A stretch of DNA of 64,000 bases from Istiophorus platypterus (Eukaryota > Chordata > Actinopteri > Istiophoriformes > Istiophoridae): NCBI GenBank assembly GCA_016859345.1, contig CM029120.1:19739001-19803000 (forward strand), given 5' to 3'. A model generated the notes under the pieces. That model was not told where the DNA came from. It did no database searches and saw nothing but the letters and a program-made list of their open reading frames with translations. The position numbers were made by a program, and so were the translations under genes. Below, one piece after another: positions 42,102 through 54,930 of this stretch. Position 1 is the stretch's first letter. The number at the start of each line of letters is the position of its first letter.

Positions 42102-42281
42102 TGTGGCTCAGGTGGTAGAGCTGTCGCCCACCAACCAGAGGGGCGCTGGTTCCATTCCATCAATTGGTAAATAAAGATAAAGGGACCATGTGTGTGAACG
42201 GGTGAATGTGAAAGTAGCGGAAAAGCAGTTTGAGTGGTCAGAAAAACTAGAGGAGTGCAACATGAGTACAGTCCATTTACC
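42102..42281 (+). mobile_element. tRNA-derived SINE, short form
   Basis: A pol III box A (TGGCTCAGGTGG, 42104-42115) matches the TRGCNNAGNNGG consensus. It is followed at tRNA-like spacing by box B GGTTCCATTCC (42148-42158), one or two changes from GGTTCRANTCC. The tail (GCAGTTTGAGTGGTCAGAAA, then AGTCCATTTACC at the end) is the conserved 3' tail of a well-known fish SINE group. The body between is shorter than I remember for full-length copies, which suggests an internal deletion. It depends on a partner LINE for mobility, whose type I cannot name here. Confidence 0.75.
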
Positions 42282-44200
42282 TTCCCTCCTTCAAACCGTT
42301 TAATATCAACAGTCTTGGCCGCCTGTTTAATTCCAAAGCCGTCAGTTATGAGGATATATGTGTAGTCAATTCAGCAGACTCAGAATGGGAATCAGGAATG
42401 GGACCTAACTTCATGATGACAAATGGTCTGTACAAAGTCTTTCTAACATTCAGACAACTCATTATTGTTAATGTTTGTCTATTGTAATTCTAATTCTAAT
42501 TTCTTTAAACTTGTATCAATACATTTTTTGGTCACTTTCTTTAGCGGTAACAACACAAAAAACACATCCAACAACAAAGAGGCCGTGTTTCTAGCTACTG
42601 TACTGTATTGTAGGCTTTGAGAGCTGTCACCTTCTGCAGCCAGAAACAATGCTGAGAGCAAGAATACTTGTTGTGAACCAGATTACTAAAGCTGAGGGGA
42701 GCTGCAGATTCAGGTAATGATTCTCGACTCATTTCACATTAAGTGTTTGTTGTTTCCTTACACCTGTTTTAATTTCCAATTTGCACAAAAAAAAAGTCTG
42801 ATTGGGGTACATACTTTTTTTTTCTTTTTTTTTCTTTTCTTTTTTTTTACCTTGTGGCTGACGTGGAAGCATTGGTGCATCAATAAAAACAAAATGCAAA
42901 CTGCAGTGGAAACGGATTTAGTGAATAAACCATGCTGTTTACCCTGATGTGCCCAAATCCTAGTACTCACATATCAGTAATAGATGGAAACACACATTAA
43001 TTTTCATTTTTTTTGCAGATTTTGTTAAACATTAGTGTTAAATTTTGGCGTAAACCTTACTATATATACAATATATGCCATTCCATACATTGTTATTATA
43101 AAATTTTCAATTTTATCTCCTTTAAAGAAGAGCTACGCCAAGGCTTTTGCTTGCACAGCCATCTAGTCGTTGCTACATGCTTTGCCAACACTATGTACAG
43201 TATAGCACCCCACAATGCACTGTTGCACAGTGCTAGATCACAGGTGAGTAGACTCAAACTTTTCATCTTTCCCTCTTTTTTTTTACCTGTTTTCTCTCTC
43301 CATCCTTAATATAGCGATCAATGCATTTTTTTTTTTTTTTGAAGTACTGAACAGGATAAACATATTGAAAAAAATTTTTGCTTTCGGCCTTTAAATCCCT
43401 GCATCAGCGCCAGCACCGTAATGCCCCCCTCCTGTTTCTTTCAAAACAATCCTGCTTTTAGCTGTAAAGAATCCAGGCAGATATCCCGCAATGACCAGTC
43501 TTACGACAAAACTGTGAGACACTAATTACTCCAAAGTCCCTTAATTCTGTTGGAAAAATACTACATGTTCAACTGTTGTGTAGCCCAACCTTGCTGCGGC
43601 TGAAACCACATTGCCTCTGTGCCACAGATCATAGCAAGTGAGTGTGAATAATCCTTTACACCAAGGACTGCTGGGCCCTGCAGTGTGCTTTCCCATCACA
43701 TCAGAGATCTCTGAATGCTCAGATGACATCAGACTGACAAGTGTTAGCAGGGCGTTTGACATTTGACTCAATGTTTCATGTCAGATTTGAGACCGTGGTT
43801 CAAAGGTGCTGCATCAAAATACAGCAGCCACCTCTAGTGGAGAACCTTTTGCCATTTACAGTGTCTGTAAATGCCAGTGAAATGCCACCAAACGCAGGAT
43901 GTTAAACATCTTTACTTGTGCGTTTGACTGTGCATGTGTGTTTTCCTTTTTGTATGTGTAAGTGAGGCTTACCTACTGTATGTTTTAAGTGTTTGCAGAT
44001 TTTCTATTGCTAATCTTTCTGTGTTGATTTGTTTCTCAGCTGATTAATTGATAAAGTCCTACTGATTGTAGAAACTGACAAACTCTTCTCCAGATTGATC
44101 CTACTGATTAAAAAAAAAAAAGAAAACAGCTTAAAAACCTGATTAAAGTCTTACTACACAACCATCTGCATCATGGTGACATACGGGACAATATGTTTCT
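42282..44200. other. Unannotated region
   Basis: No gene recognised. It contains T-rich runs at about 42812-42848 and 43326-43340. The minus frame at 43541-43771 (76 codons) and plus frame at 43013-43309 (98 codons) have no family motif. Confidence 0.5.
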
Positions 44201-44204
44201 CCTG

Positions 44205-44218
44205 GTTGCTAGGGCAAC
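44205..44218. promoter_or_regulatory. X-box-like (RFX) site
   Basis: GTTGCTAGGGCAAC is an inverted repeat of GTTGC with four bases between. It fits the RFX/X-box consensus GTHNYYATRRNAAC except at the centre T. X-boxes drive ciliary genes. There is no gene next to it, so its role is unproven. Confidence 0.35.
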
Positions 44219-44244
44219 AGGCAGGCGATAATTCATACATGAAG

Positions 44245-44670
44245 GTTATCTCCTTCACCCTCCTCATCAGTTTTTATTCCCTTTCATCCCGCTTTTATCT
44301 TCTTTAATCTCCCTACTCCTCTTTTCCTTCCATCTCCTCTTTCTCATTTTCACTTCACTCGCCTGCCACACCTCTTTTGATCCCTTTCTCCTCTTCAACT
44401 TCTTTTTTTTCCTCCTTAGTATTATTTTATTCACTGCTCTCCTCTATACCTTTCCATCACGTCGATTTAACTCCTTAATTGTGACCATTGCCTATATCCC
44501 CGCCTTCTTTCTCTTTCTCCATCCCTGTTTCCTCCCTCCCTCATTTTTCTAACTGCTTTACATTTCCCTCTCCCCTTGTTTTCTCTCCTCCTTCCTCCTT
44601 CCCATGTTCTTCATCTCCTCTCTCCTTTTCCCATTATTTCTACCCTCCTCTCCTCCTCTCCCCTTTTCTA
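44245..44670. repeat. Long polypyrimidine tract
   Basis: About 425 bases of mostly C and T on the plus strand with very few purines. It is not a simple tandem repeat. Open frames here (44488-44694, 44576-44761) are Ser/Pro/Phe/Leu translations of this bias, not genes. Confidence 0.8.
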
Positions 44671-46923
44671 TATATCAGCAATAAACCACTTTAGTTGTGT
44701 TTTCCCCTTTCCAAATACTGTCACCTTGCAGTACCTCAGAGTTTCTACTGGGAGGCCCTGAGGGTTTTTTATGTGCACGTCTCTGTATGTATGTGCTCTT
44801 TCCTCCTGCTACCAAATGCTCAAATAGCAGCAAAGGGCTCAGGCATTAATATTCAGGTCCACCAGGTATTTGTTGCTCAAGATATTCAGTAGAGTATTGT
44901 TTTTCCTATTTATTTTCTATCTGTACATATTTATTCTTTAGGCAATGAGATTGAACAGAAATCCATTCAGCAGTAATATTTACATCCCCAAGCGTTTTTA
45001 ACACTTGTGTTCAGATATTGGTGGAATGTTGTGGTGTTTTTTTCTTTGTTTTGGATGGTGCTAAACCACCACCCTACAGTCTAGTCCTTTATATAATCAA
45101 ATAACAGTGGTTATAGTAAATATAGTCTGTCTTGTAGTACTGTTTCACATCCACATATTTTTGCAGCATGACCTTTACTAATTATTTTCACTGACTTTGA
45201 AATGTTTTATTTCTTCTTTTTGTCGTCCAGTTGCCTCACGAATACGTACCTGGTGCGTCACTTCTGTCCACAGTTTCAGAGGCATTCCACCTCTGGTTAA
45301 TATGGCCTACTTATAAGGATCTGTCACAATATAATCACTACCTCACTATAAACTCATGTGTACACAAGGTATCGGTGTTTGAGTTAATTCACTTGTGTAG
45401 GATCAGTTGTTTACAGGGACGTTCTGCTTTATGATTTGTCCTTGACAGGAATGATTGTTGTATATGAGTTTATTTTCTATGCCGAACATTTTATTTATAT
45501 TTTATGATATTATTTCTGTTTTTTCTCATGTAGAATGCTGCCATGTGTTGGCGCTTACAGCTAAATGCTACTTGCTTAAAGTTAAACAGAGCAAATAACC
45601 ATGTTTTGCCCTTTTTTTTTTCCAAGTACAAGCTGGAGCGTGTCCTTTATTTTCACAATGGTTTTCCTCTATTATTTTTTTCTGATAAAGTTTGTTTTCT
45701 TGTGTAAGAGTTGATATTTTCAATTGATAACTTTGACACAAGCTCCCTCTTAACTATTTTCCTTTTGGAGGGCTGGGTGTCACTTTTTAAAATACTATAT
45801 CATCGTAACCCATCCTGTTGTTTCTCATAGATACTGTGAATGGATTTTAGCATAATGGCACTTTAGGTTTGCTTTTTAACAGCTAAAATGTGCTAGATTA
45901 AAGTTATGGTAAACTAAGCTGACACTTCTATTTATTTCTTCTGTGAAAGAGCTGGAATGTGTAGTTTTATTTGTGTGAAGGTTTGGCTTTATTACTTTGC
46001 CCTGTCATGAATATATTGTTGTATGGGCCTGTGAGTTTTATTCTGTGTCGAAGTCCCTTTCTGCCTTTCTGCCGTAGGAGAGAACTGTATCATTTTTTTA
46101 CATCATTTATCAGTGTGATCCATTCTGTTGTTTTTAGTGTTCTGCTTCATCATCTGTCTCTATTACATTATCAGATCAACTCCAGAAAGATCCCAATGTC
46201 ACAGCACTTCAGTGCTACATCACTAGACAGAAGCTAACAGTTACATTTGTATTTTGAGTGGGGTAGATTTTGGGAGATTTAATGTCACTTTGATTGCTAG
46301 TGAAAGTGACCAGCCCAAAGATATCAGTATCAGCCATCCACTCATGCTAGTCAACCTCAAGTCACCAAATCTAAACCCAAATCCATCAAATGACTCCTGA
46401 AGAAGCTGAAAAGCAGCTCTCCTATTTTTGAAAAGATATAACTGGGTGGGTTCAAAGGCTCAAAAGAAAATTAACCTGCGCAACACTTTTCAGCCAGAAT
46501 GAGGAGCAAATGAGGCTGTTACACTTATGACCACACGCAGCATCACAGTGATTTGGTGTGGAGATTAGATGCCACCTTTTACTGATATACTCTCCAGTAC
46601 ACACCTAGATCATTGCAGCAAGGTGAAAAATTGGACTGGAAGCAAACAAAAAGCAAAAACAAGATTTTCTGCCTTTGTTTGCCCACTAAGTTGACCCATT
46701 TTGTTTCTTAAGGTTTGCTGGGTCAGTTAAGGTATGTCTACATTTTAATTTTAAAATTCAAGACCAGACACGTCTGTTTTGCTAAGTAGTAAACCTTAAA
46801 GACTATAGATATTTTTGATAAAATCTGAAAGTGACCCTTTTTAATACTGTTCTATCATTTTTTTTTAGCTTTTTCAACATCCAGTTATCTAACTAATTAT
46901 CTAACTTAACTTTGGTTCCATTT
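44671..46923. other. Unannotated region
   Basis: No gene recognised. Mixed AT-rich sequence with T runs. Plus 45971-46237 (88 codons) is hydrophobic with no motif. Confidence 0.5.
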
Positions 46924-46955
46924 GTGTGTGTGTGTGTGCGTGTGTGTGTGTGTGT

Positions 46956-47001
<46 letters not shown>
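46924..47001. repeat. (GT)n microsatellite
   Basis: Nearly 39 GT units, with one GC and one GTAT interruption. Confidence 0.97.
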
Positions 47002-47002
<1 letters not shown>

Positions 47003-48079
47003 CATCTTATCATTGCTCATGTTTATGGTGCTTGCAAATGGGCTGCGGCATCTATGAAGATTTATTCTAAAAATGTGCTTCTTGAGTTGGAGAAATTAAC
47101 ATCTCAGTAGTGATGACATGGATTAACATGCTGACCTCATCAGTGGCCTGAATATTGATAATTATGTATGTTGGTTATTTTTAAACAAGGAAATTATTAG
47201 GTTTCTTTGATGTCTAGCCTCAAAAGTTGTTACCGTCTCTTTTGTTATTTATGGCAACATACAGTTTGTTTTTTTTCAAGCTATAAAAAGCACTCACCTG
47301 TAATCATGTGTTACAAAGTCCAATATAAAATAAAACCCTTTGCAAAATGAGCATAGAGATTCCAAAGGCAGGAGGGAAGATGGAAGAATCATGTTACTGT
47401 ATATCTGTGAGAAAGGATGAAAAACAAATGAAGCAGAAACTATTTGCAACTCGATCTTGCCCCTTGGTGAACATTCAAGTTTTCCCTTTTTCAACAAATT
47501 TGATCAAAATCAATCATTTACTGCCATCTTCCAGTTCCACAGCAGACAGTAACCCAATTCCCCCTCTGGATTATTCATCTGCCTGAGGAAGTCGACTTGG
47601 GCATCCTATGATTGCCTCTCCAGTACATCCGGCGTGCAGTTACATTTCCCAGTCGTGGATGTGAGCCCGATGTTATCTCAGAAGCTGAGGACAAACCTGA
47701 CATTAAACTTTCAACAGAGGAGAGAAAATACTTCAACAATGATTCAATTTAATGTTCTATTCAGTTTTTCCCCAAGTCATATTTCAGTTAAATCATTTCG
47801 TAATAATGCGATACACACACACACACACACACACTGATTCTTTGATTATATCATGTCTCCTGCAGTCATGTTTCAGTCAAATGTTCACTCTGTAATAGTG
47901 TAGCTGGCCTACTTATGGCCTGATTGAAACCTAATAAAATCTTTTAATGAGCATTCTCTCTGTGTGACAGCCTCTGGAGGGTGAGGCTGAACTCATATAA
48001 CACTATGTGTGTCTGTGTGTAACTGTCAAATTATTTTGTGAAGTTGATGGAGCATGGATGTCAGCGCATATGTGTTCAT
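47002..48079. other. Unannotated region
   Basis: No gene recognised. It holds a short CA run at 47812-47834. Confidence 0.5.
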
Positions 48080-48222
48080 ATATGTGCCCCTGTGTGTGTG
48101 GGTGTGTGTGCGTGCGTGTGTGTATGTGTGTGTATGTGTTTGTGTGTGTGCGTGTGTGTGTATGTGTCTGTGTGTGAGTGAGTGTGTGTGGGTGTGTGTG
48201 TTTGTATGAGTGTGTGTGTCAG
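48080..48222. repeat. Degenerate GT-rich minisatellite
   Basis: GT units with frequent GTGC, GTAT, GTTT and GAGT variants over 140 bases. The minus-strand frame at 48076-48315, with THTHTH stretches, is its translation. Confidence 0.9.
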
Positions 48223-50230
48223 GTTATATGAGCGTCCAGTTTCCTTAAAAAAACTTTTTTTTCCTGTCATCAAAGCCTGGAAGGGATTCTGGCCAGTGCC
48301 AAGAGAACAAAACACACCCGAGACAGGATTAGCTCAACTTGAAGTGAACAATCTCAGAATAATTAAAATATACTTTTTTTATTTTAATCCGCTTTTTTCT
48401 GTCAGCCCCCTCTCTCCCTAGTCCTGTGTTCTGCATTCAACTCTTGTCTGTGTTTCCTGTGTTCATAATGTTTTCTCTCTCCCCTCCCTTTCCTTCCTAT
48501 GTCCTGCTTCTCCGCATGTAATTTTATTTTTTAAAATGTTTTCTCTGTCTCCTTCCCCGTGGAGAGCAATAGCACACAAGCAAAGAAGCTCTTATGCTCG
48601 CACCGACGAGTAGATAAGAATAGGAATTACAGAGGCATTCAGCGTAGAGGGAGATGGAGGGGGAAGTAAAAAGAGAGGAAATGAGTGATCCAGACAGAGC
48701 AGAGGAGGGAGGGTGAGGTAAGGTGAGATAGTAAAAGGAGGAGAGGATGGGGGAAATGTCGGACTGACAGAGGAGCAAACACAGTGCTGCAACAGACAAA
48801 GGGACATGCAAGCTGTGCGTTGATGCTTTGGGCTCACTTGTAAATTTACTGAACTTCTAGGGGTTGGTTTTTTGGCATTGTTTTTTTTCTCACAGCTCGA
48901 AGTTTACAGAAGCGTGACAGATAACAGAGAACTTCTTAAACAATTCATCCAAGGATGGGGCCAATCCTTTCTCTCTCTAAAGGCTCATTTAAGAACAGAA
49001 TAAACAGGATCTGATGAAATGTTCCCATGTGCAATAACAAGAAAATGTCATAGTCGGAGATAAAAACAAAGCCAATCATCCCGAGGTCCCTGTAGCCTCT
49101 AACAATATAACTGGGTAATGAAATAACTTCAACATCATAGAATTTTGCTGTAAATGGGTAGAAAATATAAATTAACTAAATTCAGTTCAATTCAATACAT
49201 TTATTGTCCCCACAGGTAGTGATTCCATTGCATTTGAGATTGGCAGCTCCAGCATGAGCAGGAATCTGTGTAGATCTGTGTAGATAGTTAACCATTTCCA
49301 CTTACCAAGGAGAAAATAAAAGCGCAAATAAAAACCTTCTTTGGCTAAACAGATAAAGTTAGTTAAACTATCAGCAAATGATGTGTGATGATGATGTAAT
49401 ACAAACTAGTGTATTGGTATTTGTTCAGTAGGGGATTCCACTTGTCATAAAAAAGATAATAAAAAAAAATATTAATGGTGTCATAAGAGATATGAGGGTA
49501 GGTAGGTTGTTAAGCTCAGCTGTTTGCTGTGCCGCTTTGACCCTTCAGCTGGGGCTCCCTAAGGGAGGCCTCTGATTGGTTCCTACTTATAGCTACACAT
49601 CTGTCTCATCAATGGGAACAATGCGAATGATTTATCAAATAAAACTTCTCAAGACATGTAACATGTGTCTTTCCTCAATGAAATGCTGTTAGGAAGGGTT
49701 TTACAACTCAAGAAAGTACCAGGTAAGCTGTAGAATTATCCAGTTCACAATTCACATTACAAAGTAATCTACCAGGGATGTGCACTAGCAAGTATTCAGT
49801 TGGCCGAAATAGTGCACTGATGTATGAGGTAAGAGTTGCACAAGGTTCCATGTTTGGCCCAATTCAAATGATACAGGGGGGCTGCATTTTTCACATGGTG
49901 TTAACTCTGACCTAATATGTCATTAAAGTTACCTTCATGAACCAACCACTCACCTTTTGATGTTTATCAAAGGTTTTTTTTCTCATTTATAACCTTTGCA
50001 TTCAGATGCTCTTATGCACAAATAAAAACTATGCATAAAACTGGTGGTTGGAACAGAAAAAAGTATATAAAGACTGTTAGAGCTTATTAAATGCATACGC
50101 TACAAGTGTGACTGCAGCTGGAATCAAACCACAAATCTGGTATTAATATCTCCATAAATTCTGTCCTTTATCTCTAGGCACCAGGAAAGTCAGATAACAC
50201 ACGTAGGTGAATCTATGTTGTTCATGCATT
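48223..50230. other. Unannotated region, with a repeat fragment near 49190
   Basis: Polypyrimidine stretch at about 48400-48500 and purine-rich stretch at about 48630-48750. At 49185-49300 the sequence TCAATACATTTATTGTCCCC resembles the 3' side of interspersed repeats seen in fish, and ATCTGTGTAG occurs twice in a row at 49265-49285. No gene recognised. Confidence 0.45.
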
Positions 50231-50560
50231 TTATACGCAGGCAGATTTGTAGATGAAACCCATTAAAAGATCTCCAAGCTGCTCCAGTTGCTTTGAGATC
50301 CTGTGTAGATTACTGGCAAAAGAATTCCGGAGGCTTTCAGAGCCGATCAGTTGTTTTACTTCTGGACAAAACAGTCCCAGGTCACAGACATGGGGCAGGC
50401 ATGGTAAATGTTGTGTTCTACAGATTAAATCTATCATGACCCGGGGCAGCCTGCATTTGAGATAAGGCCATATGTCAATGACTGTGGAAAACAATGACCT
50501 GAACACAGCTGATCTGGTGCCTGCTGGTGTGGGAGGAGAGTTTTTACAAGCCTTTATAGA
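50231..50560 (-). other. Long open frame without recognised family (exon candidate)
   Basis: The minus strand is open for about 110 codons (50560-50231) ahead of a TAA, with no ATG near its beginning. The reading includes VMIDLICRTQ, CLPHVCDLGLFCPEVKQLIG and SKQLEQLGDLLMGFIYKSA, and GC is higher than the neighbours. A CAAATGCAG acceptor-like site occurs at about 50450 and no donor is needed if this is a last exon. It could be a terminal exon, a fossil or chance. I do not recognise the protein. Confidence 0.3.
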
Positions 50561-50570
50561 TGTGATAGAG

Positions 50571-50572
50571 AC

Positions 50573-50603
<31 letters not shown>

Positions 50604-50612
50604 GAGAGAGAA
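50571..50612. repeat. (GA)n microsatellite with AAAG interruptions
   Basis: GA units broken by GAAA near the right end. Confidence 0.9.
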
Positions 50613-51476
50613 GCAACGGAAAGAGGAAATGGATGCTAATGCCAGATTTCTGTCCCTTCTAACACTATATAGAAACCCCTTTAGCTATGCTACAATCCCG
50701 CTATCAGTGCTAGGAGAACGTTGAGCATGTGTGCAGTTACGACTCCTGTCGGCTTTTGTGTTATTCTCCACAGCAATAAAAATAAAGAATTGTTCTTTGC
50801 CAAATCCCTCAGTGTTAAAGTATGTTGTCGTCTCTCTCCACTTCTCTGTTTATCCCTCCACTGTCCCTCTACTGATACTGATGTTGCTGATGCTGAACAC
50901 AACTTTAGAGTCAACACTTTTCCAAAGAAGACAAATCTCTATGTAGAATCTTAAGCGCTCCACAACAACTGTAGTATGGAATTGATTGTACATATTAAGG
51001 ATTCGTTTTCCTCTTGAATAAGACAACAATATGTTGCGTTCATAAAACTTGTCAGCTTGCTGTATGTGTTGTATTTGTATGCATGTCTAGAGACCACATT
51101 AAATCATTTAAGTGTAGTACCCACCATCCCACAATGTAAAACCTCATGTTTTTATGCTGTTTGTGTTGTAATTTGCACCATTTAGTGATGGTGCAAATTT
51201 CAGCAACGGCTCCATGCCCAAACCTGAGATTAATGATATCATATTGTGCCAACTGACCTTCAGAGCTGTGTGTGTAAGCATGTGTTTGTATTCATTTAGC
51301 TCTTGTGGTGCTTGCATATGGTATCCATATGTATTAATGGATAAAAATACACACATTCTCTCATAGTCCCTTCTATAATGTAGGTTAATTGCATTTGCTG
51401 CCCTCCAGGTTCCTGTTTGTGAATACATTAAATGGCCATAATGAAGGGATTTGATAGCCCAAGGAAAATAGACATC

Positions 51477-51479
<3 letters not shown>
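50613..51479. other. Unannotated region
   Basis: No gene recognised. The overlapping open frames at about 50690-50954 on both strands lack motifs. Confidence 0.5.

Positions 51480-51552
<73 letters not shown>
51480..51552. repeat. (CA)n microsatellite
   Basis: About 36 CA units with one CAAA-type interruption. Confidence 0.97.
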
Positions 51553-54500
51553 CCACGTAGCGATCCACATTCCACAATCTATGTACTTGCATATACACAC
51601 ATTATACCCATTGCAAACATTGGAGTTCAGCTAATCTATTTTTGCATATCTGCATGAAACTTTACTGTGAGTCATTGGACGCTTGGGTGCAGGTCCTGTA
51701 CTTAATACCATGCTGTGTGTGGAAAGGGTTGCTTTTCATCCTGTTCATTCCTTTGTAACGATTGACTGAGACTCAATAGCTTTTCAAAAAAAAAAAAAAA
51801 AACTACAAATGCCGTTGGAAATATATTCTTAAGATTCCCTTATCAAATCTTCGTGGGGAGTTTATTTGGTAGGGAATGAAGACATCTTAGTTAGGAAACT
51901 GTGTACTCACCACATCTAAACCATGGACATTCTACTGTTTGTAAAATGTGGAGGGCTTTCACCACATCTCACTGCTCTGTTATTCATTGAAACATTGCTC
52001 CTCACTTGGGGGCCTGTGCTACAGCAGCAGAAGCTGTCGGAGCTAAAGGAAAACCAACACAGTGGAAATCAATTTTATAATCAATTATTTAATCAATAAA
52101 GTAATAAGTGAATAACTTCAAAGAGGGACCAAGAGAGACAAGCAGAAACACACACAGAGGCAGGAGAGGTGGGCAGGTGGATCATCAGAAAAGCCATAAA
52201 TTGTTAACCAGACGGGTCTCTCTCTATTTACCGGCCCTCTCCCTGCTGTTGGCTGCCTACAAGTTTCAACCCCTTTCCAACCCAACCAGAAGGTTATTCA
52301 TTTTTATGTTAGTTAATCACAGTCAAATGTGATCAAATAAGATCCACACAGCTCAGATGATTTTCTGAGTATTTACTTCTAATATATTAAAGATAATATA
52401 CTAACTCTACTAAAGATGTTTTTTTTTAACTCTTTTTTATGTAATCATAAATATTAACTGTTGTTATAAAGTCTCCAGAATCTTAAATTAAGAATTCATA
52501 CTGTTCACACTGTTGTTCTCATTATTAATATTATAGTATCGTGATACAATATGTCATCATAGTGTAATGATACAAAATCAGAGAGAGACACCTGTTTCCA
52601 CTCATGGGATCTTCTATAGGGAACTCTCCACTGATGACTGAATCACATCACTATCTTCCTCCCATCACACATGAAGAAGATGTTTCAACAGCTGATGTTG
52701 AACTGATGACATAGTTGTGCCCTCAAGTAACAGTATAACAGGAAGTCATTAATGACGCTAGATAATCAGAACCCAAGTGTTAAATCACTGAAACCGATAA
52801 AAATAGAAGGCTATACAGTTGCATGCAGTGAGAGAATAAATGGAATCAAAGTTATCTGATTATTATAATGGGTGATGTGTATACTTTATAATTGGAGGCC
52901 AGATTTCCATTTACATGCCCATGTTAGGTTGCATCACATGCTTTTTGAATATGTGCCTATGTTTATACTCGAGGACTTTCTGCTCTCTCAAATACAATAT
53001 TTATTTTTCTTGCATGTGAGTTTGTTTCATCAGTCTCATTGTATTTAAAAGCATAAATACCCACAAATGGAGGAGACATAACATAGTAAGGAGAGGAAAC
53101 AGTTGCACACTTGCATAAATTGCCCATTTAACATTGTGTTGTAACCCCATACAATGCTGGACAACTTAGCTGCCACTCACTAATTTATTCAAGATTTCCA
53201 CACAGTGATGGTGTTCCAAATCATCAGAGCAAATGTGGGAGTATTAGAGGGTGTGCTCCAGACAAGGAAAAGGGAGAAGAATTAAATGTGTATAAAAATA
53301 AGTCATGTTAAAGGATTATAGTACAGGAATAAAGGAGTAGAGTACAATGTATAATGTATTAAAACAACTTCAGCTTCCCTAGAGTGTTAAAAAATGACCG
53401 TCCTCCAGTATGATTTCAGTATTCAGTATTTCAGTATGTGAAATTCCTTTTGCAAAAAATCCTTAAAAAATCAGATCCAGGAGTTATCGCAGGTAATTTA
53501 GCATCTGAGATGATGAATCAGTTTCCATTCATAATATTTTTTTACACTCCTTTGGTGGTGAATATAATCAGTTATCGGTTATAATCATCAGTTATAATCA
53601 GTTATCATGTGCATGGGCTGCGGCCCTGTGGTGAAAATCAGTATGGTTGATTCTGGTCTGAGTGTTAAAGCTGTCAATTGGAAGATGAAGAACCAGCAGG
53701 GTAGAGGGCTGCAGAAGAGACACACAGACTGCAGAGAAGCCCGAGGCAAGGTTTGAGTTTGTGTCTCCCAGGTCTGCTTCCTGTCTCTCTGCTCCCCCCT
53801 TCCTGTCTGTCCATCACAGTGGCGCTTGGACTGGGTATGACACATGGCCTCCATGTAGATAGCCAGGGTCACATTTACTGATACTTTTGCACTTTGTTTT
53901 AGACACATTCTGTGCCTGGAGGCATACGTGTTATTTATCAAACAGGCGACCCAGCCAAGAACAGCGCTTTGCTTGTTTTTTCTGCGTGACTTGCGTGCCG
54001 TAAGTGAATTGTGCCTTCCTCTTTTTTTTACTGATGAATTAAGAGGAGGGTTACATCAACAATTCAGCAGAAACTGTGGCTCACAATGTAGAATGTGTTG
54101 GCTCACACAGAGGAAGAGGCTCAGTTTTGTGTAGTTTTATATTTTTTAGCATTTATAAAATTCATCTGCGTCTAAAGGTGCAGATGCAGTAGGAACTCAG
54201 TGTGTCCTTTAATCATAACTGTAGTAACTCTAAAACTGGCCAATAAGATTCTGACACTCATTGCAAAGGGAAGGTTTGATGAACTACAAATGGAGTAGGC
54301 TGTTTGCGTTGCTTTTAATTGAGACACTTAGTTACAAACTAATTCTAACCAGTTTTAGGCAACGACGCCCAATTCAAATCCAAAGCTTCTTCTGGAGCTT
54401 TCCCACATGTCACATGGGTTTCAACAGTTTTCTCAGTTATCATGGAGCTGGAGATGATAACACCTTCTGAGCATTTTCAGGCATTCTCACCCACACTGGC

Positions 54501-54599
54501 TCCAAATATTGAGCTTGACTCTTAATTCTTGACCTTGAATGAAAGTCAAGAAGATTTTTTTATTTTTAGGAGTTGATCAGTAGAAGTCATTATTCATCC
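51553..54599. other. Unannotated region
   Basis: No gene recognised over 3 kb. It contains an A run of 17 at 51785-51801 and a short CAGTTATAATC-type repeat at about 53568-53606. Minus 53941-53588 is open for 117 codons but has no recognised domain and no clear splice borders. Confidence 0.5.
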
Positions 54600-54930
54600 C
54601 ATTGTGACTTTGAAGGAACAGGTTGACATCTTGGAAAATGTGTTCGTTCACTTTCTTGCCGAGAGGGACGTGAGAAGATTGATACCACTCATAACAGGCA
54701 GTTATTCTCGACTTTGTTGTCGCTGTAATGTTGCCAGTCAGCCAGCAGAGACTTTCAGGCCAAGAGGGAGAGGAAGTGAGCTTTAGATGTTCGTTACCTT
54801 TGGACAGAGCCCGACTAGTTTCTATCTGTTTCATTCTTTGTGCTAAGCTAAGCAAACTCAATGCTAGTGGTATCATCAAATTTGGTGTAGAGAGATAAGA
54901 GTGGTATTGATCTTCTCATCTAATTTTCAA
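54600..54930 (+). repeat. Fold-back interspersed repeat (copy A)
   Basis: The left part contains TGAGAAGATTGATACCACTC (about 54671-54690) and the right part its near-complement AGAGTGGTATTGATCTTCTC (about 54898-54918), 205 bases apart. The ends are therefore inverted repeats. The middle holds TTGGACAGAGCCCGACTAGT, TTTCTATCTGTTTCATTCT and TGCTAAGCTAAGCAAAC. I recall these phrases from a very common percomorph repeat. Copies B (37787) and C (40741) share the central and right motifs. Probably a non-autonomous DNA transposon (MITE-like); no transposase present. Confidence 0.65.

Noticed and set aside
49830..49900. Possible reverse-transcriptase 'PQGS..GP' scrap (GTTGCACAAGGTTCCATGTT)
   Set aside because: Too short to separate from chance; no neighbouring LINE sequence.
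53588..53941. Minus-strand frame of 117 codons
   Set aside because: No motif, no splice signals, similar-length frames occur by chance in the window.
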